Source of the DNA: Citrobacter sp. Marseille-Q6884 | GTDB lineage: Bacteria; Pseudomonadota; Gammaproteobacteria; Enterobacterales; Enterobacteriaceae | NCBI RefSeq assembly: GCF_945906775.1 | Contig: NZ_CAMDRE010000001.1 | Span: 3,038,001-3,102,000 of the forward strand | Direction: 5' to 3' | Length of the DNA: 64,000 nucleotides | Part shown: piece by piece, positions 9,385 to 19,435 of the stretch | How the letters are laid out: each line of letters opens with the position of its first letter | Position numbering within the stretch: the stretch's first letter is position 1 | Program-made: the position numbers and the translations under genes | Notes under the pieces: model-generated | The model's database searches: none | Seen by the model: only the letters and a program-made list of their open reading frames with translations | Told to the model about the DNA's origin: nothing

Positions 9385-9864
9385 ATGTTTTTACGTCATG
9401 AAGATTTTGCCACCGTCGTGCGTGGCACTCCGCTTATCGCCATCGATTTGATTGTGGAGAACGCGCAGGGAGAATTTCTGCTGGGTAAACGCCTCAATCG
9501 CCCGGCGCAGGGGTACTGGTTTGTGCCCGGCGGTCGGGTGCAAAAAGATGAACCCCTGTGCACGGCCTTCGAACGCCTGACGGACGCTGAACTGGGGTTA
9601 CGTTTACCTCTGTCCGCCGCTGGGTTTTATGGCATCTGGCAGCACTTTTATGACGACAATTTCTCGGGCGAGGATTTCTCCACCCACTACATCGTCCTCG
9701 GTTTTCGCCTGCAGGTGCAGGAAAACGATCTGCATCTGCCTGACGACCAGCATGAGGCTTACCGCTGGTTAACGCCTGCGGAACTGCAGATAAGTGAGAA
9801 CGTGCACGACAACAGCCGGGCGTATTTTATGCCGGAGCGTCAGGCCGGGGTGCCAGGTTTATGA
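9385..9864 (+). CDS. gmm: GDP-mannose mannosyl hydrolase
   Basis: Nudix-related enzyme (also wcaH/nudD) that hydrolyses GDP-mannose to GDP and mannose and probably tunes the GDP-mannose/GDP-fucose pool. The Nudix box is present in its degenerate GDPMH form (GGRVQKDEP, then ERLTDAELG, about residues 50-72), lacking the REExxE core, as is normal for this family, which inverts at carbon rather than attacking phosphate. 159 residues. The stop overlaps the wcaI start by four bases. Confidence 0.94.
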   Translation: MFLRHEDFATVVRGTPLIAIDLIVENAQGEFLLGKRLNRPAQGYWFVPGGRVQKDEPLCTAFERLTDAELGLRLPLSAAGFYGIWQHFYDDNFSGEDFSTHYIVLGFRLQVQENDLHLPDDQHEAYRWLTPAELQISENVHDNSRAYFMPERQAGVPGL

Positions 9865-11084
9865 AGATCCTCGTGTATGGCATTAACTATTCTCCCGAGC
9901 TGACCGGCATCGGTAAATACACCGGCGAAATGGTGGAGTGGATGGCGCGTAAAGGGCACGAGGTTCGCGTGATCACCGCTCCGCCTTACTATCCGCAGTG
10001 GAAAGTCAACCCTCGCTATTCTTCATGGCGTTACCGTCGGGAAGAGGGAGAAGCTATCGTCTGGCGTTGCCCGCTGTATGTGCCAAAACAGCCATCGACA
10101 CTTAAACGTCTGCTGCATTTGGGCAGCTTCGCGCTGAGCAGTTTTTTCCCGCTGATGGCGCAGCGTCGCTGGAAGCCGGATCGCATTATTGGCGTGGTAC
10201 CGACGCTGTTTTGCACGCCAGGTATGCGCCTGCTGGCGAAACTCTCCGGGGCACGTACGTTGCTGCATATTCAGGATTATGAAGTCGATGCCATGCTCGG
10301 GCTTGGCATGGCGGGCAAAGGCACGCGGAGTTCGGTGGTAAAACTGGCCAGCGCCTTTGAATGCAGCGGCCTGCATAACGTCGATTATGTATCGACCATT
10401 TCGCGCTCAATGATGAATAAAGCCCGGCAAAAAGGCGTCGCCGGGGAAAAGGTTATCTTCTTCCCGAACTGGTCTGAAGTTGACCGTTTTCGCGATGTGA
10501 CCGCTGCTGAGGCGCTGGCGTTGCGCCAACACCTGGGCTTGCCGGAAGATAAAAAGATCATTCTTTACTCGGGCAATATCGGTGAAAAGCAGGGGCTGGA
10601 GAGCGTGATTGACGCGGCATCCCGCTTAACGCATCAGCCATGGCTGTTCGTGATTGTCGGGCAGGGCGGTGGCAAAGCGCGACTGGAGAAAAGTGTCAGC
10701 GAGCGCGGCCTTAGCAACGTGATGTTTCTCCCACTGCAGCCTTATGACGTACTGCCTGCGCTTTTGAAGATGGGCGATTGCCATTTAGTTGTACAAAAAC
10801 GCGGTGCAGCGGATGCGGTGCTCCCCTCCAAACTGACCAATATCCTCGCTGTTGGCGGCAATGCGGTGATCACCGCCGAAAAACAGACCGAGCTGGGCCA
10901 GCTTTGCACATGCCATCCGGGGATCGCTGTTTGCGTAGAGCCGGAGTCGGTGGACGCGCTGGTGAGCGGTATTGAGCAGGCGCTGGTGATGCCAGAAATC
11001 AACACGGTGGCACGTGATTATGCCGGACGTACGCTGGATAAAGACAACGTGCTAAGCCAATTTATTGCAGATATACGGGGATAA
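9861..11084 (+). CDS. wcaI: Colanic acid glycosyltransferase WcaI
   Basis: Family 4 GT-B glycosyltransferase, 407 residues. The N-terminal acceptor domain has the YSPELTGIGKYTGEM glycine loop (residues 10-24) and an APPYYPQW segment typical of WcaI. The C-terminal donor domain begins about residue 215 with ILYSGNIGEKQGLE and contains a PSKLTNILAVGG donor-binding region. Overlaps gmm by 4 bases and is followed 3 bases later by manC, consistent with one transcript. Confidence 0.94.
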   Translation: MKILVYGINYSPELTGIGKYTGEMVEWMARKGHEVRVITAPPYYPQWKVNPRYSSWRYRREEGEAIVWRCPLYVPKQPSTLKRLLHLGSFALSSFFPLMAQRRWKPDRIIGVVPTLFCTPGMRLLAKLSGARTLLHIQDYEVDAMLGLGMAGKGTRSSVVKLASAFECSGLHNVDYVSTISRSMMNKARQKGVAGEKVIFFPNWSEVDRFRDVTAAEALALRQHLGLPEDKKIILYSGNIGEKQGLESVIDAASRLTHQPWLFVIVGQGGGKARLEKSVSERGLSNVMFLPLQPYDVLPALLKMGDCHLVVQKRGAADAVLPSKLTNILAVGGNAVITAEKQTELGQLCTCHPGIAVCVEPESVDALVSGIEQALVMPEINTVARDYAGRTLDKDNVLSQFIADIRG

Positions 11085-11087
11085 AAG

Positions 11088-12524
11088 ATGAGTCACTCCA
11101 CACTCTTTCCGGTCGTGATGGCCGGTGGATCGGGTAGCCGCTTGTGGCCACTGTCCCGCGTACTCTATCCAAAGCAGTTTCTCTGTCTGAAAGGCGATCT
11201 CACCATGCTGCAGACGACGATATGCCGTCTGAACGGCGTGGTGTGTGAAAGCCCGGTGGTTATCTGTAATGAACAACACCGCTTCATCGTGGCGGAGCAG
11301 TTGCGACAACTCAATAAGTTGACGGAAAACATTATTCTTGAGCCTGCCGGGCGCAATACGGCACCGGCCATTGCACTGGCCGCACTGGCGGCAAAACGCC
11401 AGAACCGACAGGACGATCCGCTACTGCTGGTACTGGCGGCGGACCATGTGATTGCCGATGAAGACGCCTTTCGCGAGGCGGTGCGCCATGCCATACCGTA
11501 TGCCGAAGCGGGCAAACTGGTCACGTTTGGTATCGTGCCCGATCAGGCGGAAACCGGATACGGTTACATTCGTCGCGGTGATATTTCACCCGCGCACACC
11601 GATGCCGTCGCGTTTGAGGTGGCACAGTTTGTTGAAAAACCCAATCTGGACACCGCACAGACCTATGTAGAAAGCGGTGATTATTACTGGAACAGCGGCA
11701 TGTTTCTGTTCCGTGCCGGTCGCTATCTGGAAGAGCTGAAAAAGTACCGCCCCGATATTCTTGAGGCGTGTGAGCAGGCCATGAGTACGGTCGATCCCGA
11801 TCTGGATTTTATCCGCGTTGATGAGCAGGCGTTTCTCGCCTGCCCGGAAGAGTCGGTGGATTACGCCGTCATGGAGCACACGGCGGATGCGGTCGTGATG
11901 CCGATGAACGCAGGCTGGAGCGATGTCGGCTCCTGGTCATCGCTGTGGGAGATCAGCGCCCATACCGCGGAAGGCAATGTGCACCACGGCGACGTGATCA
12001 GTCACAAAACGGAAAACAGCTATGTCTATGCGGAATCCGGCCTCGTGACGACCGTGGGTGTGAAAGACCTGGTGGTGGTGCAGACCAAAGACGCCGTGCT
12101 GATTGCCGATCGCAACGCGGTACAGGATGTTAAAAAAGTGGTGGAACAGATTAAGGCTGACGGGCGCCATGAGCACCATATTCACCGCGAAGTCTACCGG
12201 CCGTGGGGCAAGTATGACTCCATTGATTCAGGCGATCGTTACCAGGTGAAACGCATCACTGTGAAGCCGGGCGAGGGATTATCGGTACAGATGCACCATC
12301 ACCGTGCTGAACACTGGGTGGTGGTGGCCGGAACGGCGAAGGTCACTATCGACAACGACATCAAACTGCTCGCTGAAAACGAGTCTGTCTATATTCCGCT
12401 GGGGGCGACGCACTGTCTGGAGAACCCCGGAAAAATCCCGCTTGATCTGATTGAGGTGCGATCCGGTTCGTACCTTGACGAGGATGATGTGGTGCGATTC
12501 GCAGATCGCTACGGGCGCGCTTAA
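11088..12524 (+). CDS. manC: Mannose-1-phosphate guanylyltransferase (ManC/CpsB)
   Basis: Makes GDP-mannose from mannose-1-phosphate and GTP for colanic acid. The nucleotidyltransferase signature MAGGSGSRLWP is at residues 11-21, with the FVEKP sugar-binding motif near residue 183. The C-terminal cupin domain (about 370-475, His cluster MHHHRAEHW) is the type II phosphomannose-isomerase-like extension; whether it is active cannot be judged. 478 residues, the normal length. Followed by an 80-base gap to manB. Confidence 0.96.
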   Translation: MSHSTLFPVVMAGGSGSRLWPLSRVLYPKQFLCLKGDLTMLQTTICRLNGVVCESPVVICNEQHRFIVAEQLRQLNKLTENIILEPAGRNTAPAIALAALAAKRQNRQDDPLLLVLAADHVIADEDAFREAVRHAIPYAEAGKLVTFGIVPDQAETGYGYIRRGDISPAHTDAVAFEVAQFVEKPNLDTAQTYVESGDYYWNSGMFLFRAGRYLEELKKYRPDILEACEQAMSTVDPDLDFIRVDEQAFLACPEESVDYAVMEHTADAVVMPMNAGWSDVGSWSSLWEISAHTAEGNVHHGDVISHKTENSYVYAESGLVTTVGVKDLVVVQTKDAVLIADRNAVQDVKKVVEQIKADGRHEHHIHREVYRPWGKYDSIDSGDRYQVKRITVKPGEGLSVQMHHHRAEHWVVVAGTAKVTIDNDIKLLAENESVYIPLGATHCLENPGKIPLDLIEVRSGSYLDEDDVVRFADRYGRA

Positions 12525-12604
12525 CACCACCTCATCGTTATCCATTTCGAGAAAAATATCTCCTGTCGGGAGAGGGCTAACTGTTGCCTGAAGAAGGGTA
12601 AATC

Positions 12605-13975
12605 ATGACGAAATTAACCTGTTTCAAAGCCTACGATATTCGCGGCAGGCTGGGCGAAGAGATGAATGAAGAGATCGCATGGCGCATTGGCCGTGCCTTT
12701 GGCGAATATCTTAAACCGAAAACCGTGGTACTGGGCGGTGATGTGCGTCTGACCAGCGAAGCGTTGAAGCTGGCGCTGGCGAAAGGGCTGCAGGATGCGG
12801 GAGTGGACGTGCTGGATATCGGCATGTCAGGCACGGAAGAGATTTACTTCGCCACTTTCCACCTCGGTGTTGATGGCGGAATTGAAGTGACGGCCAGCCA
12901 TAACCCAATGGACTACAACGGGATGAAGCTGGTGCGTGAAGGGGCGCGTCCCATCAGCGGCGACAGCGGTCTGCGCGATGTGCAGCGTCTGGCACAGGCC
13001 AATGACTTCCCACCCGTCAATCCGGAAAAACGCGGTAGTTACAACATACTTAACCTGCGTGATGAATATGTTGACCACCTTCTGGGATACATCGATATCA
13101 GGAATCTGAAACCGCTGAAGCTGGTGCTTAATGCCGGCAACGGGGCGGCAGGTCCGGTGGTGGATGCCATCGAAGCCCGCTTTAAGGCGCTGGGTGCGCC
13201 GGTCGAATTTATCAAAATCCACAACACCCCGGACGGCAACTTTCCGAACGGTATCCCCAATCCTCTGTTGCCGGAGTGTCGTGCAGATACCCGCAATGCG
13301 GTGATTGAACACCGCGCGGATATGGGGATCGCCTTTGACGGGGATTTCGACCGCTGCTTCCTGTTCGATGAAAAAGGGCAGTTTATTGAGGGCTACTACA
13401 TTGTTGGCCTGCTGGCAGAAGCGTTTCTGGAGAAACACCCCGGCGCGAAAATCATCCACGACCCGCGCCTCTCCTGGAACACCGTGGAGGTGGTGGAGGC
13501 AGCGGGCGGTAAACCCGTGATGTCCAAAACCGGGCATGCGTTTATCAAAGAACGGATGCGACATGAGGATGCCATTTACGGCGGAGAGATGAGCGCTCAT
13601 CACTACTTTCGTGACTTTGCGTACTGCGACAGCGGGATGATCCCGTGGTTGCTGGTCGCTGAACTGCTGTGCCTGAAGGGACGGTCGCTGGGAGAACTGG
13701 TGCGGGACCGGATGGCAGCCTATCCGGCCAGCGGGGAGATCAACAGCACGCTGGCAGAGCCTGAGGTCGCGATCGGTCGCGTGGAACAGCATTTTGCGCG
13801 TGAGGCGCTGGCGGTGGACAGAACGGATGGTATCAGCATGTCGTTTGTTGACTGGCGCTTTAATTTACGCGCGTCCAATACCGAACCGGTGGTGCGCCTG
13901 AACGTGGAATCGCGTGGAGATATTCCGTTGATGGAAGCCCGAACGCGCACTCTTCTGGCATTGCTGAATCAGTAA
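12605..13975 (+). CDS. manB: Phosphomannomutase (ManB/CpsG)
   Basis: Interconverts mannose-6-phosphate and mannose-1-phosphate, feeding ManC. It belongs to the alpha-D-phosphohexomutase family: the phosphoserine is S98 in TASHNP, the Mg-binding loop is D245-G-D247-F-D249, the sugar-specificity loop is GGEMSAHHYF, and the C-terminal phosphate site is RASNTEP. At 456 residues it is complete. Sequence and context identify it as the colanic acid copy rather than a phosphoglucosamine mutase. Confidence 0.96.
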   Translation: MTKLTCFKAYDIRGRLGEEMNEEIAWRIGRAFGEYLKPKTVVLGGDVRLTSEALKLALAKGLQDAGVDVLDIGMSGTEEIYFATFHLGVDGGIEVTASHNPMDYNGMKLVREGARPISGDSGLRDVQRLAQANDFPPVNPEKRGSYNILNLRDEYVDHLLGYIDIRNLKPLKLVLNAGNGAAGPVVDAIEARFKALGAPVEFIKIHNTPDGNFPNGIPNPLLPECRADTRNAVIEHRADMGIAFDGDFDRCFLFDEKGQFIEGYYIVGLLAEAFLEKHPGAKIIHDPRLSWNTVEVVEAAGGKPVMSKTGHAFIKERMRHEDAIYGGEMSAHHYFRDFAYCDSGMIPWLLVAELLCLKGRSLGELVRDRMAAYPASGEINSTLAEPEVAIGRVEQHFAREALAVDRTDGISMSFVDWRFNLRASNTEPVVRLNVESRGDIPLMEARTRTLLALLNQ

Positions 13976-14029
13976 TGCCGGTCCTTCCCCTGTCTGGCAA
14001 TGAGGCAGGGGTGACTAACAGGAACCACG

Positions 14030-15424
14030 ATGACACATCTCAAAAAGCGCGAACGAACGAAAACCAATGCGTCGCTAATTTCGATGGTGCAACGCTTTTC
14101 AGATATCACCCTCATGTTTGGCGGGCTGTGGGTGATCTGCGAGTTGAGCGGTTTACCCTTCCTGTATATGCACCTGCTGGTGGCGCTGATCACGCTGGTG
14201 GTTTTTCAGATGTTGGGCGGAATTACGGATTTTTACCGCTCCTGGCGTGGCGTCAAACTGTCTACTGAGCTGGTACTGCTATTGCAAAACTGGACGCTGA
14301 GTCTGATTTTTAGCGCCGGGCTGATTGCCTTTAATAACGATTTCGATAATCGGTTTGCCGTCTGGCTGGCGTGGTATCTGCTTTCAAGTGTGGGTCTGGT
14401 GCTGAGCCGCGCGTGTATTCGCTACGCTGCAGGATGGTTGCGTAATCGCGGATATAACACCCGCCGGGTGGCGGTGGCAGGCGACCTGCCTGCCGGGCAA
14501 ATCCTGCTGGATAGCTTTCGTCACGAACCGTGGCTGGGCTTTGAGGTGGCGGGTGTGTATCACGATCCCCGACCGGGTAAAAACACGCAGGATTGGGCCG
14601 GGAATCTGCAACAACTGGTGGATGACGCTAAGGCCTCACGTATTCACAACGTCTATATCGCTATGTCGATGAACGAAGGGGCGCGCGTCAAAAAACTGGT
14701 GCGTGAACTCGCTGACACCACCTGTTCGGTGATCCTGATTCCCGATGTGTTTACTTTCAATATCCTGCATTCACGGATTGAAGAGATGAACGGCGTGCCG
14801 GTTGTCCCACTGTATGACACGCCGCTGTCGGGGATTAATCGTTTGCTGAAGCGCGCGGAAGATATCGTATTAGCGTCGCTGATCCTGCTGCTGATTTCCC
14901 CTGTGCTGTGTGGCATTGCGTTGACGGTGAAACTGACCTCGAAGGGACCGGTGATTTTTCGCCAGACGCGCTATGGCATGGATGGTAAGCCGATCAAAGT
15001 CTGGAAGTTTCGCTCCATGAAGGTGATGGAAAACGATGCAGTTGTCACGCAGGCGACGCAAAACGATCCGCGTGTGACCCGCGTGGGGAATTTTTTACGC
15101 CGCACGTCGCTGGATGAATTACCCCAGTTTATCAACGTGTTGACCGGCGGGATGTCTATCGTCGGTCCACGCCCGCACGCGGTGGCGCATAACGAGCAAT
15201 ATCGACAACTTATCGAAGGTTACATGCTGCGCCATAAGGTCAAACCGGGTATTACCGGCTGGGCGCAAATTAATGGCTGGCGTGGCGAAACCGATACGCT
15301 GGAGAAAATGGAAAAGCGCGTGGAATTTGACCTTGAGTACATTCGTGAATGGAGCGTGTGGTTCGATATCAAGATCGTATTTCTGACGGTGTTTAAAGGC
15401 TTTGTGAATAAAGCGGCGTATTAA
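14030..15424 (+). CDS. wcaJ: Undecaprenyl-phosphate glucose phosphotransferase WcaJ
   Basis: Starts colanic acid assembly by moving glucose-1-phosphate from UDP-glucose to undecaprenyl phosphate at the inner membrane. The 464 residues contain an N-terminal group of hydrophobic segments (about 25-130), a CoA-binding-like soluble domain, one hydrophobic helix near 281-305, and the C-terminal bacterial sugar transferase domain (from FRQTRYG, about 312, through KFRSMK, the DELPQF-type catalytic segment, PGITGWAQ). The ATG at 14030 lies after GGAACC; 54 bases separate it from manB. Confidence 0.96.
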   Translation: MTHLKKRERTKTNASLISMVQRFSDITLMFGGLWVICELSGLPFLYMHLLVALITLVVFQMLGGITDFYRSWRGVKLSTELVLLLQNWTLSLIFSAGLIAFNNDFDNRFAVWLAWYLLSSVGLVLSRACIRYAAGWLRNRGYNTRRVAVAGDLPAGQILLDSFRHEPWLGFEVAGVYHDPRPGKNTQDWAGNLQQLVDDAKASRIHNVYIAMSMNEGARVKKLVRELADTTCSVILIPDVFTFNILHSRIEEMNGVPVVPLYDTPLSGINRLLKRAEDIVLASLILLLISPVLCGIALTVKLTSKGPVIFRQTRYGMDGKPIKVWKFRSMKVMENDAVVTQATQNDPRVTRVGNFLRRTSLDELPQFINVLTGGMSIVGPRPHAVAHNEQYRQLIEGYMLRHKVKPGITGWAQINGWRGETDTLEKMEKRVEFDLEYIREWSVWFDIKIVFLTVFKGFVNKAAY

Positions 15425-15425
15425 T

Positions 15426-16904
15426 ATGAGCTTACGTGAAAAAACCCTCAACGGCGCTAAATGGTCAGCCATCGCCACGGTGATCATCATTGGGCTTGGG
15501 TTGATCCAGATGACCGTGCTGGCGCGCATTATGGATAGCCATCAGTTTGGCTTGTTAACCGTATCGCTGGTGATCATTGCCCTGGCCGATACGCTGTCAG
15601 ATTTCGGCATCGCCAATTCAATTATTCAGCGCAAAGCGATCGGTTATCTGGAGCTGACCACATTGTACTGGCTGAATGTCGGGTTAGGTATCGTGGTGTG
15701 CGTGGCGATGTTTTTGCTCAGCGATGTGATTGCCGGAGTGCTCAACAACCCGGATCTGGCGTCGCTGATGAAAACCTTGTCGCTGGCATTTGTGGTGATC
15801 CCGCACGGACAGCAGTTTCGCGCGCTGATGCAAAAAGAGCTGGCATTCAACAAAATCGGCATGATTGAAACCACCTCCGTGCTGGCCGGGTTTACCTTTA
15901 CCGTGGTCAGCGCCCACGTTTGGCCGTTAGCGATGACGGCGATCCTGGGCTATCTGGTGAACAGCGTGCTGCGAACACTGCTGTTCGGCTATTTTGGTCG
16001 CAAAATTTATCGTCCGGGACTGCATTTTTCCCTCGCTAGCGTGTCGGCAAACCTGCGTTTTGGCGCGTGGCTGACGGCAGACAGCATCATCAATTACGTC
16101 AATACCAATCTTTCCACGCTGGTGCTGGCCAGAACCTTGGGGGCTGCCGTCGCGGGGGGATTTAACCTCGCCTGGAACGTGGCGGTGGTTCCTCCCATCA
16201 AACTCAACCCGATTATTACTCGCGTGCTTTTCCCGGCGTTTGCCAAAATTCAGGATGACACTGAAAAACTGCGGGTCAATTTCTACAAACTGTTGTCGGT
16301 GGTGGGCATTCTCAATTTCCCGGCGCTACTGGGATTGATGGTGGTGTCGAATAACGTGGTACCGCTGGTGTTTGGCGAGAAGTGGAACGGGATTATTCCC
16401 GTGCTGCAACTGCTGTGTATCGTGGGTCTGCTGCGCGCGGTAGGCAATCCGATAGGGTCGCTGCTGATGGCAAAAGCGCGGGTCGATATCAGCTTCAAAT
16501 TCAATGTGTTTAAAACCTTTCTGTTTATTCCGGCCATTTTCATCGGCGGCCATCTGGCGGGCGCCTATGGTGTGACGCTGGGCTTTCTGCTGGTACAGGT
16601 CATCAACACGATCCTCAGCTATTTCGTGATGATCAAACCGGTGCTTGGCGCCAGTTATCGCCAGTACATGCTCAGTCTGTGGCTGCCATTTTATCTCTCC
16701 TTGCCAACGCTCATTGTGAGCTATGTGTCAGGCATTGTGCTGCAAAACCAACTGTCCTTGAGCGGGGTGCTGGCCGGGCAGATCGCGGCAGGCGTGCTGG
16801 CGTTTGCCGTGATGATTGTGCTGTCACGCCATCCGCTGGTGGTGGAAATCAAACGCCAGTTTTGCCGCAACGAAAAACTGCAAAGCTTGCTCCGTGCAGG
16901 ATAA
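15426..16904 (+). CDS. wzxC: Colanic acid repeat-unit flippase WzxC
   Basis: MOP-superfamily membrane protein expected to flip the undecaprenyl-linked colanic acid unit to the periplasmic face. 492 residues with about twelve to fourteen hydrophobic segments spread along the whole chain and short charged loops. It starts one base after the wcaJ stop. The C-terminus is basic and cytoplasmic in character (VEIKRQFCRNEKLQ). Confidence 0.94.
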   Translation: MSLREKTLNGAKWSAIATVIIIGLGLIQMTVLARIMDSHQFGLLTVSLVIIALADTLSDFGIANSIIQRKAIGYLELTTLYWLNVGLGIVVCVAMFLLSDVIAGVLNNPDLASLMKTLSLAFVVIPHGQQFRALMQKELAFNKIGMIETTSVLAGFTFTVVSAHVWPLAMTAILGYLVNSVLRTLLFGYFGRKIYRPGLHFSLASVSANLRFGAWLTADSIINYVNTNLSTLVLARTLGAAVAGGFNLAWNVAVVPPIKLNPIITRVLFPAFAKIQDDTEKLRVNFYKLLSVVGILNFPALLGLMVVSNNVVPLVFGEKWNGIIPVLQLLCIVGLLRAVGNPIGSLLMAKARVDISFKFNVFKTFLFIPAIFIGGHLAGAYGVTLGFLLVQVINTILSYFVMIKPVLGASYRQYMLSLWLPFYLSLPTLIVSYVSGIVLQNQLSLSGVLAGQIAAGVLAFAVMIVLSRHPLVVEIKRQFCRNEKLQSLLRAG

Positions 16905-16926
16905 GAAAACGCGTTAAGAGGTCATT

Positions 16927-18207
16927 ATGAAATTACTTATTCTTGGCAACCATACCTGCGGGAACCGCGGTGACAGCGCCATTCTGCGCGGTTTGCTGGA
17001 TGCCATTAACATGCTACGACCGGAAACCGAGGTCGATGTGATGAGCCGTTACCCGGTAAGTTCCTCGTGGTTGTTGAATCGCCCGGTGATGGGCGATCCG
17101 CTGTATTTGCAGATGAAGCAGCACAATAATGCGGCTGGCGTCATGGGGCGGGTAAAGAAAGTGCTGCGTCGGCGTTATCAGCATCAGGTTTTACTCTCGC
17201 GGGTAACTGACTCCGGTAACCTGCGTAATATTGCGATTGCCCAGGGCTTTACCGATTTTGTTCGTTTGTTGTCACGTTATGACGCCATTATCCAGGTGGG
17301 CGGATCGTTTTTTGTCGATCTGTACGGCGTACCGCAGTTTGAGCATGCTTTGTGTTCGTTTATGGCGAAAAAACCGTTGTACATGGTGGGACACAGCGTA
17401 GGGCCGTTCCAGGACGAACCATTCAATCAACTGGCGAATTACGTGTTTGGTCACTGCAATGCCCTGATCCTCCGTGAACCGGTTAGCCTGGAACTAATGA
17501 AGCGCAGTGAAATCACCACGGTAAATGTTGAGCAAGGCGTGGATACCGCCTGGTTGGTCGAGAATCATCAGGATGATGTCGAGTTGGGTTATGCCGTACA
17601 GCACTGGCTGCACACGGTGGCAAAGCAAAAAACCGTTGCCATCACGCTGCGCGAACTGGCGCCGTTTGATAAACGTTTGGGGACAACACAGCAGGCTTAT
17701 GAGCAGGCCTTCGCCGGGGTGGTAAACAGGATCCTCGATGAAGGTTACCAGGTGATAGCGCTATCCACCTGTACCGGTATCGATAGTTACAACAAAGATG
17801 ACCGCATGGTCGCGCTGAATCTTCGTCAGTACATCAACGATCCAACACGTTATTACGTGGTAATGGATGAGTTGAATGACCTTGAGATGGGGATCATTCT
17901 GGGGGCATGCGATCTCACGGTGGGCACACGTTTGCACTCCGCCATTATCTCGATGAACTTTATGACGCCAGCCATCGCCATTAACTACGAGCACAAATCG
18001 GCCGGAATTATGCAGCAACTGGGGCTCCCGGAGATGGCGGTTGATATCCGTCATCTGTTGGATGGCAGCCTGGAAGGACAAGTCGCGGATACCCTGGGGC
18101 AGTTACCTGAACTGAACGTACGCGTGGAGGAGGCGGTTAAGCGTGAACGCGAACAAGGGCTGCACATGGTGGCGTCAGTGTTATCGCGTATTGGGGAGGA
18201 GAAATGA
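16927..18207 (+). CDS. wcaK: Colanic acid pyruvyltransferase WcaK
   Basis: Polysaccharide pyruvyl transferase family protein, thought to add the ketal-linked pyruvate from phosphoenolpyruvate to the terminal galactose of colanic acid. It is a GT-B-like fold, 426 residues, with the N-terminal glycine loop NHTCGNRGDSA (residues 8-18), a GGSFFVD segment and the C-terminal TVGTRLHSAIISMN motif typical of the family. AAGAGG precedes the start. The stop overlaps the wcaL start (ATGA). Confidence 0.94.
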   Translation: MKLLILGNHTCGNRGDSAILRGLLDAINMLRPETEVDVMSRYPVSSSWLLNRPVMGDPLYLQMKQHNNAAGVMGRVKKVLRRRYQHQVLLSRVTDSGNLRNIAIAQGFTDFVRLLSRYDAIIQVGGSFFVDLYGVPQFEHALCSFMAKKPLYMVGHSVGPFQDEPFNQLANYVFGHCNALILREPVSLELMKRSEITTVNVEQGVDTAWLVENHQDDVELGYAVQHWLHTVAKQKTVAITLRELAPFDKRLGTTQQAYEQAFAGVVNRILDEGYQVIALSTCTGIDSYNKDDRMVALNLRQYINDPTRYYVVMDELNDLEMGIILGACDLTVGTRLHSAIISMNFMTPAIAINYEHKSAGIMQQLGLPEMAVDIRHLLDGSLEGQVADTLGQLPELNVRVEEAVKREREQGLHMVASVLSRIGEEK

Positions 18208-19424
18208 AGGTTGGTTTTTTCTTGCTCAAATTCCCGCTCTCCTCAGAGACTTTTGTCCTGAATCAGATTACTGCGTTTATCGACATGGGATACGACGTAG
18301 AAATTGTTGCGTTGCATAAGGGCGACCTTGAGCATACCCATGCCTCATACGATACCTATCGTCTGGGCGATAAAACGCGCTGGTTGCTGAATGAACCGGA
18401 CGGCAAACGGGCAAAACTGCAATACCGAAGCGCAGCAGCGTTGCGTGGCCTGGCTCGCGCAACGACATGGAAAGCGCTCAACACATCACGCTATGGCGAC
18501 GAAGCGCGCAATCTTATTTTGGCGGCCATTTGTGGGTTAACGCCAACGCCGTTGCAGGCCGATGTCTTTATCGCACATTTTGGCCCGGCGGGCGTAACCG
18601 CGGCGAAGCTGCGTGAACTGGGTGTTATCCGCGGCAAAATTGCCACGGTGTTTCACGGTATCGATATTTCTCATCGGGAAGTGCTCGCCCGCTATACCCC
18701 GGAGTATCAAAAGCTGTTCGAGCGAGGGGATTTAATGCTGCCCATCAGCAATCTCTGGGCCGGGCGTTTAAACGATATGGGTTGCCCACCGGAGAAAATT
18801 GCCGTGTCGCGCATGGGGATAGATATGACGCGCTTTACTCCCCGTGAGGTGAAAACGCCGGGCACACCGCTGGAAATTTTGTCTGTCGCACGGCTAGCCG
18901 AGAAAAAAGGGCTGCATGTGGCTATTGAAGCCTGTCGCCAGCTAAAAGAGCAAGGCGTGGCGTTTCGTTATCGCATTCTGGGTATGGGACCCTGGGAACG
19001 CCGTTTACGCACGCTCATTGAGCAATATCAACTGGATGACGTCATTGAGCTGTCGGGTTTTAAGCCTAGCCATGAGGTGAAAGCCCTGCTTGAGCAGGCT
19101 GACGTGTTTCTGCTGCCCTCGGTCACGGGTGTCGATGGCGATATGGAAGGGATCCCGGTGGCGCTGATGGAAGCAATGGCCGTGGGTATCCCGGTGGTTT
19201 CTACTGTTCACAGCGGTATTCCTGAGCTGGTGGCATCGGGTACGTCTGGCTGGTTGGCACCAGAAAACGATGCGCAGTCGCTGGCGGAACGACTGGCGGC
19301 ATTCAGCCAGCTCGACAGCGAAGGGGTAAAGCCGATTGTGCTGCGTGCCCGTGAGAAAATTGAAGCTGAATTTAATCAGGCCATCATCAACAGACAGTTA
19401 GCCAGCCTGCTGCAAACGATGTAA
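18204..19424 (+). CDS. wcaL: Colanic acid glycosyltransferase WcaL
   Basis: Family 4 GT-B glycosyltransferase (406 residues) acting late in colanic acid repeat assembly. The N-terminal domain begins KVGFFLLKFPLSSETF. The donor domain from about residue 225 has SVARLAEKKGL and the E-x7-E motif in DMEGIPVALMEAM. Translationally coupled to wcaK and followed after 11 bases by wcaM, the last gene of the operon. Confidence 0.94.
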   Translation: MKVGFFLLKFPLSSETFVLNQITAFIDMGYDVEIVALHKGDLEHTHASYDTYRLGDKTRWLLNEPDGKRAKLQYRSAAALRGLARATTWKALNTSRYGDEARNLILAAICGLTPTPLQADVFIAHFGPAGVTAAKLRELGVIRGKIATVFHGIDISHREVLARYTPEYQKLFERGDLMLPISNLWAGRLNDMGCPPEKIAVSRMGIDMTRFTPREVKTPGTPLEILSVARLAEKKGLHVAIEACRQLKEQGVAFRYRILGMGPWERRLRTLIEQYQLDDVIELSGFKPSHEVKALLEQADVFLLPSVTGVDGDMEGIPVALMEAMAVGIPVVSTVHSGIPELVASGTSGWLAPENDAQSLAERLAAFSQLDSEGVKPIVLRAREKIEAEFNQAIINRQLASLLQTM

Positions 19425-19435
19425 ATCGAGGTTGT

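Noticed and set aside
12827..13792. 321-codon open frame opposite manB
   Set aside because: A shadow of manB in the complementary frame; His/Gln-rich translation with no motif.
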